Below, piece by piece: positions 8,338 to 15,634 of a stretch of DNA of 64,000 bases. A program made the translations under genes and the position numbers. How positions within the stretch are numbered: position 1 is the first letter of the stretch; the number at the start of each line of letters is the position of its first letter. The notes beneath the pieces are model-generated. The model was not told the DNA's origin, did no database searches, and worked only from the letters and a program-made list of their open reading frames with translations. The DNA is from CAVTJL01 sp963828215 (lineage in GTDB: Bacteria; Pseudomonadota; Alphaproteobacteria; Geminicoccales; Geminicoccaceae): assembly GCA_963828215.1 (NCBI GenBank), contig CAWHFO010000007.1, forward strand, positions 1-64,000, in the 5' to 3' direction.

Positions 8338-8880
8338 TCAGCTGGCCTTGACGCTGATCTTCTTCCGCTTGGCCTGCGCTTCCGGCAGCTTGGGCACGGT
8401 GATGGTCAAGACGCCGCTCTTGAACGTGGCGTCGATCTTCTCCGCGTCCGCGCCCAGCGGTAGCGTAAATGAACGCTCAAAGGAGCCGAACCGCCGCTCG
8501 GAGACGACATAGTCTTCCGTCTTCTCCTTGCGCTCGTGGCGCTTCTCGCCCTTGATTGTCAGCACGTCGTCGGCGAGACTGACGTCGACGTCCTTCTCCT
8601 CCACGCCGGGCAGCTCGGCAGTGATCCGATACTCCTTCTCGCTGTCGGCGATGTCAACGCCAGGGAGCGTGGCGCCGTATGAGGCGGGCAAGCGGCGCCA
8701 GGGGGCGAGCCCCCAGTCACGGCGGCGCAGCGGCATCAGCGGGGAACCCGAGAAGAAGTCATCGAACAGCCGATCCATCTCATCACGCAGCGTAGCCAAC
8801 GGGTGGCGTCTCTCCTCGCCGCGTGATGCCGGCATCTTGCTGCCGGTGCTGGCGGGGATGCTTGCCTCGGTCTCAGCCAT
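8338..8880 (-). CDS. Hsp20 family small heat-shock protein
   Basis: A 180-residue small heat-shock protein, an ATP-independent holdase that keeps unfolding proteins soluble. The alpha-crystallin domain spans about residues 70-175, with LPGVDIADSEKEYRITAELPGV, the DVLTIKGEK strand and the closing GVLTITVPK motif; the tail ends in ISVKAS. The N-terminus has the usual MDRLFDDFFSG segment. The start at 8880 follows a clear GGAGGAACGAG. An IS element is inserted only 56 bases upstream, so its native promoter has probably been displaced or altered. Confidence 0.93.
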   Translation of the reverse strand: MAETEASIPASTGSKMPASRGEERRHPLATLRDEMDRLFDDFFSGSPLMPLRRRDWGLAPWRRLPASYGATLPGVDIADSEKEYRITAELPGVEEKDVDVSLADDVLTIKGEKRHERKEKTEDYVVSERRFGSFERSFTLPLGADAEKIDATFKSGVLTITVPKLPEAQAKRKKISVKAS

Positions 8881-8932
8881 CTCGTTCCTCCTCCGCCTTG
8901 CTCGATATCGATGATCCACCGTGGCGGGACGG

Positions 8933-8936
8933 CTAG
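8933..8936. repeat. Target-site duplication CTAG, left
   Basis: CTAG borders the left inverted repeat and is repeated at 9850-9853, as expected for IS5-family insertion. Confidence 0.7.
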
Positions 8937-8980
8937 GGCCTGTTTTCAAAGTGGGTTAGCTCGGTGTATTGCCTTTCCAC

Positions 8981-9840
8981 ATGAGCAGACACGAGCTGAC
9001 GGATGCGGCATGGCGGCGCTTGGCGCCGCTGCTGCCGCCGCAACGGCCGCGGACGGGGCGACCCGCCCGGGACCACCGCACCATGATCAACGCCATGCTG
9101 TGGCTGAGCAAGACGGGCGTGCCGTGGCGCGATCTGCCGGAGCGCTACGGGCCGTGGCGGACGGTGGCGACGCGCTTCTACCGCTGGACCAGGAGCGGGC
9201 TGTGGCAACGGATCCTGGCCGGGCTCCAGCAGGCGGGCGACGCCGCGGGCCGGCTCGACTGGAGCGTCCATATGATCGATGGCACCAGCATCCGCGCCCA
9301 TCGTCACGCCGCCGGCGCCAAAGGGGGCAGGAGAGCCAAGCGCTCGGCCGCTCGCCCCCTCGGCCGTCTCCTGACGGCCGCAGCTGCGCTGACGGATGAT
9401 CGGCTGCTGCCGATCATGGCTTCGGCAGCAAGCTCCATGTGCGCTGCGAGCGGAACGGGCGACCCATCGCCTTCGTCCTGACCGCCGGCGAGCGCCACGA
9501 GCAGATGGCGTTCGAGCCCCTGATGGCGGCCGGAGCGGTCAAGCGATCGGGCCCTGGTCGACCACGCCATCGACCAGAAGCCCTGCTGGCCGACCGCGGC
9601 TATACCGGCCGGCCGGTGCGCGAGCACCTCCGGCGCCGCGGCATCACCGCCATCATCCCGCAGCTCGCTACCGAGACCCGGCCCTGCCTGATGGACTGGG
9701 GCATCTATCGCGAGCGCAACGCCGTCGAACGGCTGGTCGGGCGTCTGAAAGAGCACCGCCATCTCGCCACCAGATACGACAAGCTCGCCAGCTCCTATCT
9801 CGCCTTCGTTCACCTCGCCGCCATCCTCATGTGGCTTTGA
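8981..9840 (+). pseudogene. IS5-family transposase, split in two frames
   Basis: The first part (8981 to about 9345) reads SRHELTDAAWRRLAPLLPP, MINAMLWLSKTGVPWRDLPE and VHMIDGTSIRAHRHA, the latter holding the first catalytic Asp. The second part (about 9418-9840) reads GFGSKLHVRCERNG, ALLADRGYTG (second catalytic Asp) and the YRERNAVERLVGRLK motif with the catalytic Glu. The frame changes at the run AAAGGGGGC near 9320-9328, a possible -1 slippage site as used by related two-frame IS5-group elements. Downstream, a three-hairpin insert adds a TGA in the frame that should continue, so the gene is probably inactive unless that insert is bypassed. Confidence 0.82.
9355..9417 (+). repeat. Three-hairpin palindromic element, copy 1
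   Basis: Three adjacent hairpins. H1 is 9361-9380 (8 bp, loop TCCT). H2 is 9381-9391 (4 bp, loop TGC). A spacer ACGG follows. H3 is 9396-9417 (9 bp, loop TGCT). It interrupts the transposase between the conserved ALGRS and GFGSK segments. The span of 63 bases keeps the outer frame but brings a TGA at 9397-9399. Same-shape copies lie at 13914, 14017 and 14111. Confidence 0.8.
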
Positions 9841-9849
9841 AAACAGGAC

Positions 9850-9853
9850 CTAG
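9850..9853. repeat. Target-site duplication CTAG, right
   Basis: CTAG directly follows the right inverted repeat of the IS5-family element and matches 8933-8936. Confidence 0.7.
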
Positions 9854-10038
9854 TGCCCAAAGCGGCAACGGGCCGACCGGTCCGCTCGCGCGCTCGGGCG
9901 GCGCCGACCACTGCCTGTCGGAATGCCACGGACCTTGCCGCAGCGCGGGGCGCCTGGATCGCCGCCGGTCGAGGCCCGTGCTAGACACGCCGGACGAGGG
10001 CGCGCCGAGTCGGCCGGCGCCGTGCAACGGGACGGTGA

Positions 10039-11514
10039 ATGACGGGCCCGCAGGACAAGCGGAGCAGCTTCGGCCTGTCGACGGTTTCCTTCGCCATTGG
10101 CTGTCAGTTGATGCTGCTGGCGGTTGCCATGCTGCCGTCGATGGCTGTCGACTATCTGGGCGGCAGCGCCGATTGGGCCGGCTTTCTCGCCGCCTCGGCG
10201 ATCACCTTCGTCACCGGGTCGCTTCTCGTCCTGACGACACTCGGCACGACCGAGCCCCTGCCGCTCAAGTCGGCGTTCGCCCTCACCAGCCTGAGCTGGC
10301 TCGCGGCTGCCTTCTTCGGCGCGATCCCCTTCGAGCTCGGACCCTTCCATCTGAGCCTCGCCGACGCCCTGTTCGAGTCGATCTCGGGTCTCACGACCAC
10401 CGGCTCGACTGTGATCACAGGGCTCGACACCGCACCCCACGGCCTCCTTCTCTGGCGCTCCTCGCTGCAGTGGCTGGGGGGGATCGGTATCGTCGTCACG
10501 GCCTTGGTCATGCTGCCCTTCCTTCGGGTCGGCGGCATGCAGCTCTTTCGCACCGAATCCTCCGACCGCTCGGAAAAGCTGCTGCCGAGCATGACCTCGA
10601 TCGTCCGGCAGATCGTCGCCGCTTACGTCGTCTTGACCCTCGCCTGCGCGCTGTCGTTGTTCCTCGTCGGCTTCACTGCATTCGAGGCGGTCAACCACGC
10701 CTTCACCACGCTCGCGACCGGCGGCTTCTCGACCCGCGATACCTCGGTCGGCGGCTTCGCCAATCCGGCCGCGGAATGGATCATGACGCTCTTCATGGCG
10801 GCCGCCGCCCTCCCCTTCATGCGCTACGTGGCGGTGGCCAACGGCCGACCGGAGCTGCTCCTGCGGGACAGCCAGGTGCGGACCTTCTTCGGCATCCTCG
10901 GCATCGCGATCCTGGTGCTGGCGTCCTGGCTGGTCGTCGGTCTCGGCCGCCCCTGGCCGGAGGCGCTCCGGGCGGCTGCCTTCAACGCCACCTCGGTCAT
11001 GACCACGACCGGGTTCGCGAGCGAGGACTATACGCTCTGGGGTGCGCCCGCGATCGCGTTCTTCCTCGCGCTTACAATCGTCGGCGGCTGCACGGGCTCG
11101 ACCGCCGGCGGCATCAAGATATTCCGCTTCGAGATCCTCTGGACCTCGGCACGCCTGTACGTCATGAGCCTGTTCCTGCCGAGCCGTGTCTCGAGGCCGC
11201 GCTATGCCGGCCGTCCGGTCGACACCGAGATCATCGTCGCCGTGCTGAGCTTCGTCTTCTTCTTCATGGGGACCTGGGGCCTGACGACCGTGCTCATGGG
11301 CGCGCTCGGCGCCGACCTCGTGACGGCGATCTCGGCCTCGGCGACAGCGCTCGCCAATGTCGGGCCGGGCCTGGGCCCTCTGGTGGGCCCGGCCGGCAAC
11401 TTCCAGCCGCTGACGGACCCGATGAAGTGGCTCCTCAGTGTCGCCATGCTGCTCGGCCGCCTGGAATTCTTCACTGTCCTCGTCCTCCTCCATCCCGACT
11501 TCTGGCGACGGTGA
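10039..11514 (+). CDS. trkH: TrkH/KtrB family potassium uptake protein
   Basis: A 491-residue integral membrane protein that forms the potassium pathway of a Trk/Ktr system. The four pore loops are visible: SGLTTTGST (about residue 120), FTTLATGGFS, SVMTTTGFAS and ALANVGPGLG. Many hydrophobic helices lie between them. No trkA or ktrA gene, which encodes the gating ring, is in the window. The start ATG at 10039 follows a weak GGGACGG. The PAP2 gene begins 13 bases after its stop. Confidence 0.92.
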   Translation: MTGPQDKRSSFGLSTVSFAIGCQLMLLAVAMLPSMAVDYLGGSADWAGFLAASAITFVTGSLLVLTTLGTTEPLPLKSAFALTSLSWLAAAFFGAIPFELGPFHLSLADALFESISGLTTTGSTVITGLDTAPHGLLLWRSSLQWLGGIGIVVTALVMLPFLRVGGMQLFRTESSDRSEKLLPSMTSIVRQIVAAYVVLTLACALSLFLVGFTAFEAVNHAFTTLATGGFSTRDTSVGGFANPAAEWIMTLFMAAAALPFMRYVAVANGRPELLLRDSQVRTFFGILGIAILVLASWLVVGLGRPWPEALRAAAFNATSVMTTTGFASEDYTLWGAPAIAFFLALTIVGGCTGSTAGGIKIFRFEILWTSARLYVMSLFLPSRVSRPRYAGRPVDTEIIVAVLSFVFFFMGTWGLTTVLMGALGADLVTAISASATALANVGPGLGPLVGPAGNFQPLTDPMKWLLSVAMLLGRLEFFTVLVLLHPDFWRR

Positions 11515-11527
11515 GGGGAGGGAACGT

Positions 11528-12286
11528 ATGACCAAGGGCGACAGGTCGGGCCGAGGGCTCGGGGCGGCGCTGCGCCGCACGGTGGGCCATCTGGCCGCAG
11601 CGGCTCGGGGCGAGCTCCGGTCGCTCGTGCTCCTCGCCCTCGTGGCGGGCGGCATGCTCGGCTTCGCGGGGCTTGCCGGAGAGATGATCGAGGGCGACTA
11701 CAGGGCTGTCGACAGGGCGGTTCTGCTGGCCCTGCGCACGCCCGCCGACCCGGGCCGGCCGATCGGCGCCGCCTGGGTCGAGAAGGCGGCGCTCGACGTC
11801 ACCGCGCTCGGCAGTGTCACCGTGCTGACCCTGATCAGCGTGTTCGTGGTCGGCTATCTGTTGCTGGCCGGTGAGCGGCGCCCGGCCTTGCTGGTGGCGA
11901 TCGCCGCCGGCGGCGGGAGCCTCCTCGTGCGTCTGCTCAAAAGCGGCTTCGACCGACCGCGGCCCGACCTCGTGCCCCACCTCATCGAGGTGACGAGCCC
12001 GAGCTTCCCCAGCGGCCATGCCATGGGCTCGGCGATGGTCTACCTGACCCTCGGCGCGCTTCTGGCGCGGGTCCAGCACCGCCGGCGGCTCAGGCTCTAC
12101 TTCCCGGCGGTTGCCGTGGTCCTCACGGTGCTGATCGGCACGACACGGGTCTATCTCGGCGTTCACTGGCCGACAGACGTCGTCGCCGGCTGGCTCGCCG
12201 GTGCCTGCTGGGCGTTGCTCTGCTGGCTGGCTCTCGACTGGCTCGAGCGCAGGTCGCCGTCCGTCAGCGACCGCCCGAGACGTTGA
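11528..12286 (+). CDS. PAP2 superfamily membrane phosphatase
   Basis: A 252-residue membrane protein with the three-part PAP2 signature: KSGFDRPRP (near residue 138), SFPSGHAMG and TRVYLGVHWPTDV. Such enzymes remove phosphate from lipid phosphates or undecaprenyl diphosphate at the outer face of the inner membrane. Five or six membrane helices are apparent. GAGGGGAGGGAAC precedes the ATG at 11528. Its 3' end overlaps the convergent SDR gene by 23 bases. The exact substrate cannot be read from the sequence. Confidence 0.88.
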   Translation: MTKGDRSGRGLGAALRRTVGHLAAAARGELRSLVLLALVAGGMLGFAGLAGEMIEGDYRAVDRAVLLALRTPADPGRPIGAAWVEKAALDVTALGSVTVLTLISVFVVGYLLLAGERRPALLVAIAAGGGSLLVRLLKSGFDRPRPDLVPHLIEVTSPSFPSGHAMGSAMVYLTLGALLARVQHRRRLRLYFPAVAVVLTVLIGTTRVYLGVHWPTDVVAGWLAGACWALLCWLALDWLERRSPSVSDRPRR

Positions 12287-13022
12287 AGACGGTGCCCGTG
12301 ACGTAGCCCGCCTTGTCCGACATCAGCCAGACCACGGCCTCCGCAACCTCCTCTGGCGTGCCGGCGCGGCCGATCGGCACCGTCGATCCGAATCGGGCGA
12401 TCCGGCCCTCGATGCCGGTGTCGTCCTGCATCTCGGTGTCGATCAGGCCAGGCCGGAGGCCGATGACGCGAATGCCCTCGCCCGCGACCTCCTTGCCCAG
12501 TCCTTTGGTGAGCACGTCGATGCCGCCTTTGGCGGCGCCGTACGGGATGAACCCGCCGGCGCCGTGCAGCTCGGAGGCCATCGAGGAGATATTGACGATG
12601 ACGCCGCCCTTTCCGCCGCGCGAGCGCGCCATCCGCCGCACGGCCTCGCGGTTGCAGAGGAGATGCGCCGTAAGGTCGACGCCGACGATGCGGCGGATCT
12701 CCTCGACCGGTATCTCCGCAAGCGGAGCCGCCCGATTGATGATCCCCGCGTTGCTGACGAGCGCGTCGATCGGCCCGAGCTCGGCAGCGCAGCGGTCGAA
12801 GAGTGCCACCACGGCCTCGGGATCGGCGATGTCCGCCCGGAGCGCCACGGCGCGACGGCCGGCCTCCCGTACGAAGCGGGCAACGGTCTCCGCGGCCTCG
12901 GCGCGACCCGAATAGTTGACCGCGACATCCCAACCTTCACGCGCTGCCAGCCGACAGACGGCGGCGCCGATCCCGCGCGAGCCGCCGGTGACGAGAACGA
13001 CCCTGGTCATGCTTCCGCTCAT
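12264..13022 (-). CDS. Short-chain dehydrogenase/reductase
   Basis: A 252-residue classical SDR. The cofactor motif is VLVTGGSRGIG near the N-terminus, followed by VSNAG. The catalytic Ser lies in NISSMASE and the YxxxK pair is in IPYGAAKGG. The closing VTGTVFNVSGGR is typical. The substrate is unknown. The ATG at 13022 overlaps the stop of the upstream cupin gene (ATGA); an ATG at 13010 is an alternative start. Confidence 0.9.
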   Translation of the reverse strand: MSGSMTRVVLVTGGSRGIGAAVCRLAAREGWDVAVNYSGRAEAAETVARFVREAGRRAVALRADIADPEAVVALFDRCAAELGPIDALVSNAGIINRAAPLAEIPVEEIRRIVGVDLTAHLLCNREAVRRMARSRGGKGGVIVNISSMASELHGAGGFIPYGAAKGGIDVLTKGLGKEVAGEGIRVIGLRPGLIDTEMQDDTGIEGRIARFGSTVPIGRAGTPEEVAEAVVWLMSDKAGYVTGTVFNVSGGR

Positions 13023-13384
13023 TCCCGCCCGTAGCTGTCCTCGAAGCGGACGATGTCGTTCTCGTCCAGCCTGTCGCCGGTCTGCACCTCGATGAATTCC
13101 ATCAGCTCGTCCCCGGGATTGGCGACGCGGTGGATGGTCTCGACGGGTATGTAGACGCCCTCGTTGGCGTGGAGATCGAATACCTCCTTGCCGCGGGTGA
13201 CCCGGGCGACGCCGGCCACGACGATCCAGTGCTCACTCCGATGATGGTGCAGCTGCAGGGACAGGCAGCCGCCCGGCCTCACGCTGATGCGCTTGACACA
13301 AAAGGCGTCCCCGATGTCCAGCACCTCCCATCGGCCCCAGGGGCGCTCGTCGCTCTCGCCACGCCTGTATGTCACTTCGGCCAT
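13019..13384 (-). CDS. Cupin protein, mannose-6-phosphate isomerase type II C-terminal-like
   Basis: A 121-residue single-domain cupin like the isomerase half of bifunctional mannose-1-phosphate guanylyltransferase/mannose-6-phosphate isomerase. Visible parts are RPWGRWEVLDIG, the metal-site LQLHHHRSEHW and VGEV-type YIPVETIHRVANPG. No nucleotidyltransferase half is present. GAGGGG lies 6 bases before the ATG at 13384. The IS1595-type element ends 85 bases upstream of the start. Confidence 0.87.
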   Translation of the reverse strand: MAEVTYRRGESDERPWGRWEVLDIGDAFCVKRISVRPGGCLSLQLHHHRSEHWIVVAGVARVTRGKEVFDLHANEGVYIPVETIHRVANPGDELMEFIEVQTGDRLDENDIVRFEDSYGRE

Positions 13385-13913
13385 CGGGATCCCCTCGCGC
13401 ACGCCGCCCAGACCACGGCGCCGCCATCCTAGTCGGCTGCTGCCCGCCCGCAATGCCGTGGCACCCACTGCAAACGACTTCCTGAATATCCAGATCACGC
13501 ATCCGAGACAACGACGCGATGAGGTTGCGGGTCGGTATGGACGGCGGCCCAGGCGAGGCGCTCGACGATGCTGTCGAGATGGAAGCGGCGATTGAACCGG
13601 TAGGCGAAGCTGGTGAGGTAGGACTGGGCATGCTTGGCGCTGACGTGGTGGTAGGTACCGGCGATCGCGGTCTTGATATTGCCCAGGCAGGTATTGACCC
13701 ACTTGAACGGCGCCCAGCTCGCGGCCCGCTTGCCGGAACCTGTCGCCATCGGGACGTGCCGGCAGCCGGCCTTCTCGACCGCCGGCCAGCAGGACAGGCC
13801 GTCGCTGACGACATTGCTCCCAGCGGCGAAGTCTCGCCCGGCCAGCCGTTCCACCTCCTTCTTGCGGAAGCCCTTGACCACGCTCAGCCGCAGCCGCCTG
13901 GGCTTGCGCTCGG

Positions 13914-13974
13914 CCCCTCGCGCGTCTCCTGACGCGCACTGCTCCGCAGACGGATCGATCGCTTTGCGATCGAT
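13914..13974 (+). repeat. Three-hairpin palindromic element, copy 2
   Basis: H1 is 13920-13937 (7 bp, loop TCCT), H2 13939-13949 (4 bp, loop TCC), then spacer ACGG, then H3 13954-13974 (9 bp, loop TTT). The left edge reads CCCCTC as in copy 4. It is antisense to the transposase and read in frame as about 20 extra residues. Confidence 0.8.
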
Positions 13975-14016
13975 GGTCTCGACCGCGGCGACGATCGGCG
14001 TCTTGCCGGCGGCACC

Positions 14017-14082
14017 ATCGATCGTCAGGAGACGATCGATCCGATCGCCGAGGGCGCCGCGCGCAGGAAGCGCGCGGAGGGG
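14017..14082 (-). repeat. Three-hairpin palindromic element, copy 4 (reverse orientation)
   Basis: Read on the minus strand: CCCCT edge, H1 14077-14057 (8 bp, loop TTCCT), H2 14056-14046 (4 bp, loop CTC), a five-base spacer ATCGG, then H3 14040-14017 (10 bp, loop TCCT). The spacer is one base longer than in the other copies. This copy shifts the transposase frame. Confidence 0.8.
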
Positions 14083-14110
14083 CCACGCTTGCCGCCCGGG
14101 CGCTCGCCGC

Positions 14111-14172
14111 CCCGCCGAGGTCTTCTGACCTCGGCCCTTGCAGGGCTGGATCGATCGCCTCCTGCGATCGAT
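14111..14172 (+). repeat. Three-hairpin palindromic element, copy 3
   Basis: H1 is 14114-14135 (9 bp, loop TTCT). H2 is 14135-14145 (4 bp, loop TGC, sharing one base with H1). The spacer is CTGG, then H3 14150-14172 (9 bp, loop CTCCT). In the host gene it adds exactly 60 bases between the DDAYL and GGER codons. Only about 28 bases of host sequence separate it from copy 4. Confidence 0.8.
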
Positions 14173-14705
14173 AGGTAGGCGTCGTCGACCTCGACCCGGC
14201 CCGCGAGCTTGGGCTTGGCGGCCTCGCGCACGCCCATCGCCCGCATCAGCTTGTGTTTGATCAGCCAAGCCGTCTGCTGCTTGACCCCGAGCCTTCGCCC
14301 GAGCTCGATCGAGCTGATCCCGTTCTTGCCCTGGGCGAGGTGGTAGATCGCCATGAACCAGGCGGTGAGCGGCAGCTTGGTGTCCTGGAACACGGTGCCG
14401 GCGGTCAGCCGCACCTGCTTCTTGCACCGATTGCACTGAAACAGCTTGCGTGTCCTGAGCGCGCAGAAGCCGCGGTGACCGCAGGCCGGGCAGGTGAGCC
14501 CTTCCCGCCAGCGCATCTCGAAGAGCGCCTTCCGGCAGGCCTCCTCGGTGCCGAAGCGCTCTCGGAACTCGATCTCGCTCAGGCTCTTGACCGAGCGCCG
14601 CAATCCGTCCGCCGATACCATCCCTGCTCCCCACCAGCCCCGAAAGCCGCAGAAACTCTAGCCCCGCATAGGATGCGTGTCATGGGAAATCAGGAACGAC
14701 TTTGC

Positions 14706-15040
14706 CTCGAAAGCGAAAGGGCCCTGAAGCGCAGTGCCGCAGGGCCCTCGTCAATTCCTCTTGCATGGTCGCAGGACCACGCACTTATCCGGAGCTTGCT
14801 AGCCCGGAGCATGTGAACTCGCAAATTGTCCAAGAGCAACGCCCGACCGCGACGCTGGGCATCGAGGTCTTCAGGGCGCCGGTCTCTCAGTTACCGAGAG
14901 ACCCCTTGAGCTGACCCGGTGGCGTCATGTCGTAGACGACCCCTCCTGGCTGCCGCGAAGCTGGCGGTCCGCTCCGTCTTCGAGGATCCTTGCAAAAGAC
15001 GCGCGGATCAGAATCTATATTCGCCCTGGGACCGCGCCTG
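14706..15040. other. Gap without a gene between IS1595-type element and gspM
   Basis: I see no convincing gene here. It holds a hairpin at 14718-14748 (9-bp arms AGGGCCCTG / CAGGGCCCT) that could end the gsp transcript on the minus strand, and a second at 14881-14903 (8-bp arms GGTCTCTC / GAGAGACC). Neither has a good T-run. Confidence 0.5.
14718..14748 (-). terminator. Candidate terminator of the gsp operon
   Basis: A 9-bp stem with a 13-base loop; on the minus strand it is followed by TTCGCTTTCG. It is 290 bases beyond the gspM stop, so the link to the operon is uncertain. Confidence 0.35.
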
Positions 15041-15634
15041 TCAATGCTCCGATGCGCCCTTGGCCGCGTCGACGCCCCGCATGAAGCTGACGACGTCGAG
15101 CGTGGCGCTCACCTGCGGGTCGGCGTCCTTCGGCTGCCCGCCCGGCTCGCCCGCATCGATGGCGAGGGCCCGGATCAGCATCACGGGGGTCCCCGTCTCG
15201 ATGGTGTAGAGAATGTGGCGAAGGGCGGTCATGCCGACCTGCATCTGGAGCCGCACGCCGACCTCGGTGAAGCCCTCGATATCCTTGGGCTCGAGCACCT
15301 GAGCGCTGCCGACACTGCCGGAGTCGAAGCGCACGAGCTGGGTGAGCACGCCCTGAAGGCTCGCTGCCGCGAGGCTCGGCGACGTGCCCTCCAGCACCGT
15401 TCCGTCGCCCTCCACCGCCTGCTCGAGCAGGTGCCGCTCGGCAAGGAGGCGCTCCCGCACGACCATCCTGTCCTCGAGCGCCGAGATGTGTCGATCGAGG
15501 CGCTGAAGCTCGCCGTCCTGCCACGCCACATGGCGGAGCGGCAGCCAGATCGCCGCCACGATCGCCCCGAGCGGCACGAGAAGCAGCAGAAGGGCGAGCG
15601 CGCGGCTGCTGTCGCGATCGAGCCCTGCGGTCAT
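15041..15634 (-). CDS. gspM: Type II secretion GspM-like protein
   Basis: A 197-residue bitopic inner-membrane protein in the position of GspM, which pairs with GspL in the T2SS assembly platform. A membrane helix (ALALLLLLVPLGAIVAAIWL) lies at residues about 11-30. It is followed by a coiled region (LQRLDRHISALEDRMVVRERL) and a ferredoxin-like periplasmic part ending near VSATLDVVSFMRG. It resembles the short GspM/PilO-type fold. Its ATG overlaps the restored end of gspL (ATGA). It is the last gene of the operon. Confidence 0.8.
   Translation of the reverse strand: MTAGLDRDSSRALALLLLLVPLGAIVAAIWLPLRHVAWQDGELQRLDRHISALEDRMVVRERLLAERHLLEQAVEGDGTVLEGTSPSLAAASLQGVLTQLVRFDSGSVGSAQVLEPKDIEGFTEVGVRLQMQVGMTALRHILYTIETGTPVMLIRALAIDAGEPGGQPKDADPQVSATLDVVSFMRGVDAAKGASEH

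Larger units (their letters stand above)
8937..9849 (+). mobile_element. IS5-family insertion sequence carrying a three-hairpin insert
   Basis: A 913-bp element bounded by 15-bp inverted repeats (GGCCTGTTTTCAAAG at the left end; the right end read inward is GTCCTGTTTTCAAAG, one mismatch). CTAG flanks both ends. It holds one split transposase gene. The intact ends and matching flanks suggest a recent insertion, but the transposase carries a foreign insert of about 60 bp (see 9355-9417). It separates hsp20 from trkH. Confidence 0.88.
13495..14621 (-). pseudogene. IS1595-family transposase interrupted by three hairpin elements
   Basis: The N-terminal zinc ribbon is clear (CPACGHRGF...FQCNRCKKQ), followed by LTAGTVFQDTKLPL and AWLIKHKLMRAM. 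The DDE-type core is GRVEVDDAYL, GGERPGGKRG, KTPIVAAVET and then VKGFRKKEVERLAGRDF, VSDGLSCW and KWVNTCLGNIKTAIAGTY. Insert copy 3 lies between DDAYL and GGER (exactly 20 extra codons, in frame). Copy 4 lies between GGKRG and KTPIV and shifts the frame. Copy 2 lies between AVET and RKPRRL, in frame. Without copy 4 one reading frame would run through the gene. Confidence 0.85.
13470..14705 (-). mobile_element. IS1595-family insertion sequence with three hairpin inserts
   Basis: The ends are inverted repeats of about 35 bases. Read inward, the left is GCAAACGACTTCCTGAATAT then TCCAGATCACGCATCC-like sequence, and the right is GCAAAGTCGTTCCTGATTTC and then CCATGACACGCATCC. Roughly three quarters of positions match. 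The element is 1236 bp. Removing the three inserts gives near 1.05 kb, the usual size of this family. I see no 8-bp target duplication (flanks CACCCACT and CTCGAAAG), so the copy may be old or rearranged. Confidence 0.78.

Noticed and set aside
13379..13469. A possible fifth hairpin element near CCCCTC upstream of the cupin gene
   Set aside because: The edge-like CCCCTCGCGC is present but the three hairpins do not form.
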